This document shows, piece after piece, positions 33,773-37,860 of a stretch of 37,860 nt of DNA. The position numbers and the translations under genes were made by a program. Under the pieces are notes generated by a model that had not been told where the DNA came from, ran no database searches, and worked only from the letters and a program-made list of their open reading frames with translations. Every line of letters starts with the position of its first letter. Position 1 is the first letter of the stretch. The DNA comes from an uncultured Collinsella sp. Lineage in GTDB: Bacteria > Actinomycetota > Coriobacteriia > Coriobacteriales > Coriobacteriaceae. The stretch spans positions 1 to 37,860 of the forward strand of contig CABSNU010000018.1 of the NCBI GenBank assembly GCA_902479135.1, read 5' to 3'.

Positions 33773-35995
33773 CTACACGATTTGATTCACGTGCGTCTCG
33801 TCGTCGAACTTGGCGGCGCCGGGCTCAACGTCCTGGGGAGCGGCGGCGTCCACCAGAGCCTGCTTGAGCTCGGTGTACTGACGCTCCACCTCGCCCTCGG
33901 CCCAGACCTGGTCGGCGATAGCGTCGACCTGGCAGGCGGAGAACTTGTCCTCGGGCGTATGCGAGACCGGGTCGACCTTGTGAATGGTCAGCTCGTTGCA
34001 CTTGCCGATCCACCACTGGTAGGTCATGTAGACCGTGCCCTTGTTGATGCGGTCGCTCACGTCGGCGCGGCTGTATACCTGGCCGCGGCGGCTATGAATC
34101 GAGACGATGTCGCCGTTCTTGATGCCGCGCGCCTGGGCGTCCGCGGGATTCATGCGGACAAAGCCGGGCTCGTCGGCGAGCAGCGCCAGCGTCTTGCAGT
34201 TGCCGGTCATCGAGCGGCAGCTGTAGTGACCGACCTCGCGGACGGTGCACAGAATGAGCGGGTACTCATCGTCGGGAAGCTCGGAGGGCGCCTCCCAGTC
34301 GTGCGCCATCAGGTTGGCGCGGCCGTCCTTGGTAGTGAACTTGCCACCAGCGAACATGTCGGGCGTACCGTGGTCGTTCACATCGGTGCTCTTGACCGGC
34401 CACTGGGCGTAGCCGCCCTCGGGAGCCATCTTCTCGTAGGTTGCGCCCACAAAGTTGGGGCACAGGCTAATGCACTCGTTCCAGATCTGCTCGGTGTTGT
34501 CGTAGTGCATGGGGTAGCCCATGCGCGTAGACAGGTCCGCGAAGATCTCCCAGTCGTGACGGCACTCGCCCTTGGGCGGAACGGCCGCGTCAAAGTGCTG
34601 GAAGCTACGGTCGGATGCGGTAAAGACACCCTCGTGCTCGCCCCAAGAGGTGGCAGGCAGGATGACGTCGGCGAGCATGGTCGTCTGCGTCATAAAGATG
34701 TCCTGGCAAATGAACAGGTCCAGCTCGGAGAGCGTCTTGCGCATACCGGCCGAATCGGGCTCGGTCTGCACCGGGTCCTCGCCGTAGTTGTAGAAGCAGT
34801 GCACCTTGCCCTCGTCGACCAGGTGGCCCAGGTCGGTGAGCTTATAGCCCTCCTCGAGCGGGAGCTTTTCCTCGGGCACGCCCCAAGCCTTGGCAAACTT
34901 GGCGCGAGCGGCGGGGTCGGTGACTTTCTGGTAGCCAGGGTACAGGTTGGGCAGCATGCCCATATCGCAGGAACCCTGGACGTTATTCTGACCGCGCACG
35001 GGCGCGAGGCCGGAATTGGGTTTGCCGATCTGGCCGGCAACGCAGGCGATGGAGGCGATGGTGTGCACCGTCTTCAGGTTCTGCTTCTGCTGGCATACGC
35101 CCATGCCCCAGCCAATGATGGCAGAGGGCTTCGCCGTGGCGTACATCTCGGCAGCTTGGTGGATCAACGCGGGCTCGACACCCGTGATGTCCTGTACGGA
35201 TTCGGGAGTGTAGTTCTTGATGGTCTCCCACCACTCGTCAAAGCCGTTCGTATGCTCGGCGACGAATTCCTTGTCGTAGAGGCCATCGTTGACCAGACAG
35301 TTGGCAAAGGCGTTGAGGAACGCAACGTTGCAACCGTTCTTGATCGGAAGGTAGAGATCGGCGATACGCGCGGTTTCGATATGGCGCGGGTCGGCGACGA
35401 TGATCTTGCAACCCTTTTCTTTGGCTCGCACGATACGCCTTGCGACGATGGGGTGCGAATCGGCAGGGTTATAGCCGAAGAGGAAAATGCAGCCCGCATC
35501 CTCCATACCGGGGATGGAGCATGACATGCAACCTGAACCAACCGTGTCCATCAGACCGAGGACAGTAGGGCCGTGTCAAGTACGGGCGCAGTTGTCCACG
35601 CTGTGGGTGCCGATGCACGCACGCGTAAACTTCTGCATGACGTAGTTCGCCTCATTGCCGCCGCCTCGCGAAGAGCCGGTGGTCATGACAGCGTTAGGAC
35701 CATATTCGTCAATTATGGCCTGCATCTTAGATGCGGTGAAATCCAGTGCCTCGTCCCAGCTTACGCGCTCAAGATCCGCGCCCTTGGTGCGGCGGATCAT
35801 CGGGTGCAGTACGCGAGGAGTCAAGATCTTGGTGTCGTTGATGAAGTCGTAGCCGCTCATGCCCTTAAGGCACAGCTCGCCCTGATTGGTGATGCCGTTG
35901 AGCGGTTCGGTACCCACGACCTGGCCGTTTTGGACCAAGAGGTTAAACTGGCAACCGGCACCGCAGTACGGGCAAATCACTTTATGCTTCTCCAT
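33773..35995 (-). CDS. fdhF: Selenocysteine-containing formate dehydrogenase H
   Basis: FdhF oxidises formate to CO2 at a bis-MGD molybdenum site. The N-terminal [4Fe-4S] ligands are Cys8, Cys11, Cys15 and Cys42, with Lys44 after them, the same numbering as E. coli FdhH. The in-frame TGA at 35576-35578 is residue 140, also the Sec position of FdhH, in CART-U-HGPTVLGL. His141 follows. A SECIS hairpin lies 11 bases downstream. The product is 740 residues with Sec, against 715 in E. coli. The start at 35995 (MEKHKVICPYCG) has GGAGG 6 bases upstream. Automatic annotation may split it into two genes at the UGA. It is the second gene of the operon after hydN. Confidence 0.97.
35545..35578 (-). promoter_or_regulatory. 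UGA(Sec) codon and bacterial SECIS hairpin in fdhF
   Basis: On the minus strand TGA is followed after 11 bases by TGTCC-TCGGTCTGAT-GGACA. The 5-bp apical stem and loop containing GGTCT resemble the E. coli fdhF SECIS, whose loop has AGGTCT at the same distance from UGA. The first bases after the UGA (CACGGCCC) are the same as in E. coli. SelB, encoded in this window, should bind it. Confidence 0.92.
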
Positions 35996-36018
35996 GACAC
36001 CCTCCTTCCTTTCTCTGC

Positions 36019-36034
36019 TACCGATTAATCGGTA
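36019..36034. promoter_or_regulatory. Perfect 16-base palindrome between hydN and fdhF
   Basis: TACCGATTAATCGGTA is fully palindromic. It lies 23 bases upstream of the fdhF start and 37 bases after the hydN stop. It could be an operator for an internal promoter or an RNA hairpin. No matching regulator gene is in the window. Confidence 0.5.
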
Positions 36035-36071
36035 CGTATTTGACAATCGTCGGGCCTGTATGGCCGCCCGC

Positions 36072-36590
36072 CTACGCCTCGTTTTCGATGGTGGCGCGGG
36101 CACGCTCGGCGATCAGTTCCGCCAGGCGCTCCTCGTCTACCAGGGTGAGGCCCTTAGTCGGGCACGCCTCGGCACACGCCGGACCGCCGGGACGGTCCAC
36201 GCACAGGTCGCACTTGAGCACGAAGCTCTTAGTCTGCGAACCCACGCGCACGTCGCCCATCAAGACGGGGACCTGCGTGGTCGCCACGCTCACGGCGCCA
36301 AAGGGGCAGGCCATGACGCAGCTCTTGCAGCCGATGCAGTTGTCCTCGTTGACGCCGATGCGATGGTTCTTTGGATCAAAGAACAAGGCGCCCGTGGGGC
36401 AGGCCTTAGCGCACGGGGCATCCTCGCAGTGATGGCAAGCCACCGGTGCGGAGATCTCGTACGTACGCGTCACGCGCAGGCGCGGCGCGGCGATGTTGCC
36501 GGGGATGTCGTGTGCCTCGATACACGCTGCCATGCAGGTTTGGCACCCAATGCAGCGCGAGGAATCGGCAACGACTCGTTTATTGCCCAT
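36072..36590 (-). CDS. hydN: HydN-like electron transfer ferredoxin
   Basis: HydN is the four-cluster ferredoxin usually paired with FdhF, in E. coli as hydN-hypF and fdhF partner. The motifs are CIGCQTCMAAC, CHHCEDAPCAKACP, CIGCKSCVMACP and CDLCVDRPGGPACAEACP. The length is 172 residues. The start at 36590 (MGNKRVVAD) has AGGAGGG upstream; a longer open frame to 36764 runs into the promoter region. It is the first gene of the operon. hydN and hyfA are paralogous, so each may serve a different step of the electron path. Confidence 0.94.
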   Translation of the reverse strand: MGNKRVVADSSRCIGCQTCMAACIEAHDIPGNIAAPRLRVTRTYEISAPVACHHCEDAPCAKACPTGALFFDPKNHRIGVNEDNCIGCKSCVMACPFGAVSVATTQVPVLMGDVRVGSQTKSFVLKCDLCVDRPGGPACAEACPTKGLTLVDEERLAELIAERARATIENEA

Positions 36591-36767
36591 GTTGTTCACT
36601 CCCTCCTGAATCCCATGCCGGAGAAACCCTGTCGACGTTGTTCCAAGCCGCCCGTGGCCTGGCATCGGCGTATCGAATGCATGCGGCGAAACAGGCACTC
36701 GGTAGAATTTCTCCAACGGTATACAGGTTGAATATACGCAGTTGCGGGTGGCAAACTTGAGCATAGG

Positions 36768-36793
36768 CCCTGCAATACGGGTGTATTGCAGGG
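36768..36793. promoter_or_regulatory. Perfect 11-bp inverted repeat upstream of hydN
   Basis: CCCTGCAATAC (36768-36778) and GTATTGCAGGG (36783-36793) are separated by 4 bases. It lies about 180 bases upstream of the hydN start. No T-run follows on either strand, and no gene ends nearby, so an operator for a dimeric regulator is more likely than a terminator. Confidence 0.6.
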
Positions 36794-36951
36794 GTTTGGG
36801 CTGGTTAGGATTATTCTTGGATAGCTATAAAGATAAGTGTATTACACGCGTACGCCCAAGAAAAATTTCACGCTCGCTTCTGAAGGATGTAGTACGTTTG
36901 TAATAATGTTCACACTGAATTACTCTAGTGCAATAAAGTAATGGTTATAAG

Positions 36952-36971
36952 ATTGGCTATTATTAGCCGAT
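36952..36971. promoter_or_regulatory. Inverted repeat, possible antitoxin operator
   Basis: ATTGGCTA (36952-36959) and TAGCCGAT (36964-36971) are complementary over 8 bp with one wobble, separated by 4 bases. It ends 47 bases before the antitoxin start, beside a TTATAA hexamer. RelB/DinJ antitoxins commonly repress their own promoters through such sites. Confidence 0.45.
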
Positions 36972-37018
36972 GTTGTATTTGACTATTCAAATTGCACGCT
37001 CATTAAGGGAGGCCAGTG

Positions 37019-37342
37019 ATGTCATCGACTCAAAAACGAGCCATCCTGCAGGTGCGCATTCGCGAAGAGGACAAACAGCATGCCGAGCGCCTCTACGACG
37101 CCATGGGCACATCGCTTGCCGAGGCCGTTCGCCTTTTTGTCGCGCAGAGCATTTTGATGCGCAAGCTTCCCTTTCAGCCGGTCGCCGTGCGCTCAAAAGA
37201 CGGCACCGCCGCCTATGGATCGCTCAAAGCATATGGGGACCCCAATCGCCGCTCCGAGGAGCGCAATGCCTGGATTGAGTACCTTGCTACAGAATGCGAC
37301 GATTCGATTTTGGGTCCCGAGGAAGTAGATATCCATGAGTAG
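37019..37342 (+). CDS. RelB/DinJ-like antitoxin
   Basis: The protein of 107 residues starts with a ribbon-helix-helix-like segment (KRAILQVRIREEDKQHAERLYDAMGTSLAEAVRLFVAQSI), as in RelB/DinJ antitoxins, which bind operator DNA as dimers. The C-terminal half is less ordered and acidic at its end, as expected of the toxin-binding part. The start at 37019 has AGGGAGG 6 bases upstream; a GTG one codon earlier is too close to it. The stop overlaps the next gene by 8 bases, typical of a toxin-antitoxin operon. RelB-type antitoxins usually pair with RelE/YafQ toxins, so pairing with a PIN-domain protein is noteworthy. Confidence 0.82.
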   Translation: MSSTQKRAILQVRIREEDKQHAERLYDAMGTSLAEAVRLFVAQSILMRKLPFQPVAVRSKDGTAAYGSLKAYGDPNRRSEERNAWIEYLATECDDSILGPEEVDIHE

Positions 37343-37811
37343 CACCATCATCGACGAGACCGTCATCCTGCGCTACCTGCTTGACGACGACGAAGTTCTG
37401 TCACCGCGCGCCGCCAAGGTCATCGCCACGCGCACCGCTCGCATCTACCCCGAGATTATCACGCGCGTCGTGGTCACGCTGCGCGACGTCTATAAGGTTC
37501 CCCGCGTTGAGATTGCTGCGGCCATGAAAAGGCTGCTCGATGACGTCATGGTCGACGAGCCCACCGTTGTCGCCCTTGCCGTCAAACTCTTTGGCAAGAC
37601 CCATATGGACTTTTCCGACTGCCTCCTCGCAGCCCGAACCGCCATCTACAACGATGATGTCGTGAGCTTTGGCAAGCCCATCATCCAAGGCATGATCGAC
37701 TACCGCCGCCAACGCCAAACCGCGGCCGACGCCCGCGACCGCGCCTCCGAAGCCCGCAGCCGAAGCACCGACTCCACCATCGACAAACTCCGCCACCGCC
37801 CCCGCCACTAA
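37335..37811 (+). CDS. PIN-domain protein, probable VapC-like ribonuclease toxin
   Basis: PIN toxins cleave RNA through a cluster of acidic residues. Asp7 (IIDETVILRYLL), Glu40 (YPEIITRVV), Asp92 or Asp95 (MDFSDCLLAA) and Asp107/Asp108 (NDDVVSF) match the expected places. The usual motif DxNVxLRYLL reads DETVILRYLL. The last roughly 30 residues are a charged Arg/Asp/Ser-rich tail. The 158-residue gene ends with TAA at 37809-37811, two bases before adapter sequence, so the tail should be checked in a longer assembly. It overlaps the antitoxin gene by 8 bases. Confidence 0.75.
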   Translation: MSSTIIDETVILRYLLDDDEVLSPRAAKVIATRTARIYPEIITRVVVTLRDVYKVPRVEIAAAMKRLLDDVMVDEPTVVALAVKLFGKTHMDFSDCLLAARTAIYNDDVVSFGKPIIQGMIDYRRQRQTAADARDRASEARSRSTDSTIDKLRHRPRH

Positions 37812-37813
37812 CC

Positions 37814-37860
37814 CTGTCTCTTATACACATCTCCGAGCCCACGAGACGTAGAGGAATCTC
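37814..37860 (+). other. Illumina Nextera adapter at the contig end (non-biological)
   Basis: CTGTCTCTTATACACATCT (37814-37832) is the Nextera transposase mosaic end. CCGAGCCCACGAGAC (37833-37847) is the read-2 adapter. GTAGAGGA (37848-37855) matches an i7 index, as I recall N712. ATCTC (37856-37860) starts the flow-cell primer. This is untrimmed adapter and should be removed. Confidence 0.98.

Larger units (their letters stand above)
36591..37018. promoter_or_regulatory. Divergent intergenic region between hydN and the toxin-antitoxin genes
   Basis: This 428-base region has no gene and is AT-rich from about 36800 rightward, unlike the rest of the window. It must hold the formate hydrogenlyase operon promoter (minus) and the antitoxin promoter (plus). 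It contains an 11-bp inverted repeat (36768-36793) and an 8-bp inverted repeat (36952-36971). Possible -10 boxes are TATATT around 36730-36735 on the minus strand and TTATAA around 36945 on the plus strand. Neither has a convincing -35 at the right distance, and no sigma-54 site was recognised. Confidence 0.5.

Noticed and set aside
35551..35578. Apparent break of fdhF into two genes at a stop codon
   Set aside because: The stop is UGA at codon 140, the known Sec position of FdhH, followed by a SECIS hairpin, and selA, selB and selC are present. It is selenocysteine, not a frameshift or pseudogene.
1..37860. CRISPR arrays, insertion sequences, prophage genes or integrases
   Set aside because: No regularly spaced direct repeats, transposase, integrase or phage structural genes were seen.

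Overview
This is a GC-rich contig end whose gene content points to an anaerobic gut actinobacterium of the class Coriobacteriia, most likely Collinsella. That placement is inferred from the tig-clpP-clpX block, the selenocysteine genes and the large formate hydrogenlyase operon; no 16S gene is present. Nearly every gene lies on the minus strand. The exception is a small toxin-antitoxin pair at the far right. The last 47 bases (37814-37860) are Illumina Nextera adapter, so the biological sequence stops at about 37813.

Layout from left to right. 1-4850: folC and valS, separated and bracketed by large hairpin elements. 4850-8340: clpX, clpP and tig, then tRNA-Leu(UAG). 8656-12401: a two-gene molybdenum hydroxylase of the xanthine dehydrogenase family, with a Mo/Fe-S subunit and an FAD subunit. 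12523-13878: gdhA. 14136-18888: a selenium and molybdenum cofactor block, made of a DUF3343 putative Se/S carrier, mobA, tRNA-Sec (selC), selB and selA. 18941-21058: a single molybdopterin oxidoreductase. 21181-36590: a formate hydrogenlyase operon of the FHL-2 (hydrogenase-4) type. Read in the direction of transcription it is hydN, fdhF (with an in-frame UGA for selenocysteine and a SECIS hairpin), hyfA, hyfB, hyfC, hyfD, hyfE, hyfF, hyfG, hyfH, hyfI, hycH, hycI, and a formate/nitrite channel gene interrupted by an amber stop. 37019-37811: a RelB/DinJ-like antitoxin and a PIN-domain toxin on the plus strand.

The parts fit together. SelA, SelB and tRNA-Sec supply selenocysteine insertion for FdhF. 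MobA supplies the guanine dinucleotide form of the molybdenum cofactor that FdhF and the single oxidoreductase are expected to need. The DUF3343 protein is a plausible selenium or sulfur carrier. FdhF oxidises formate, HydN and HyfA/H/I carry electrons, HyfG evolves hydrogen, and HyfB-F form the membrane arm. HycH and HycI are dedicated maturation factors. selD and the hyp genes are not in this window.

The strongest candidate for something undescribed is a pair of related palindromic elements in opposite orientation on either side of valS. They share a hairpin core with compensatory base changes, but their long outer arms are unrelated in sequence between copies while being almost perfectly self-complementary within each copy.
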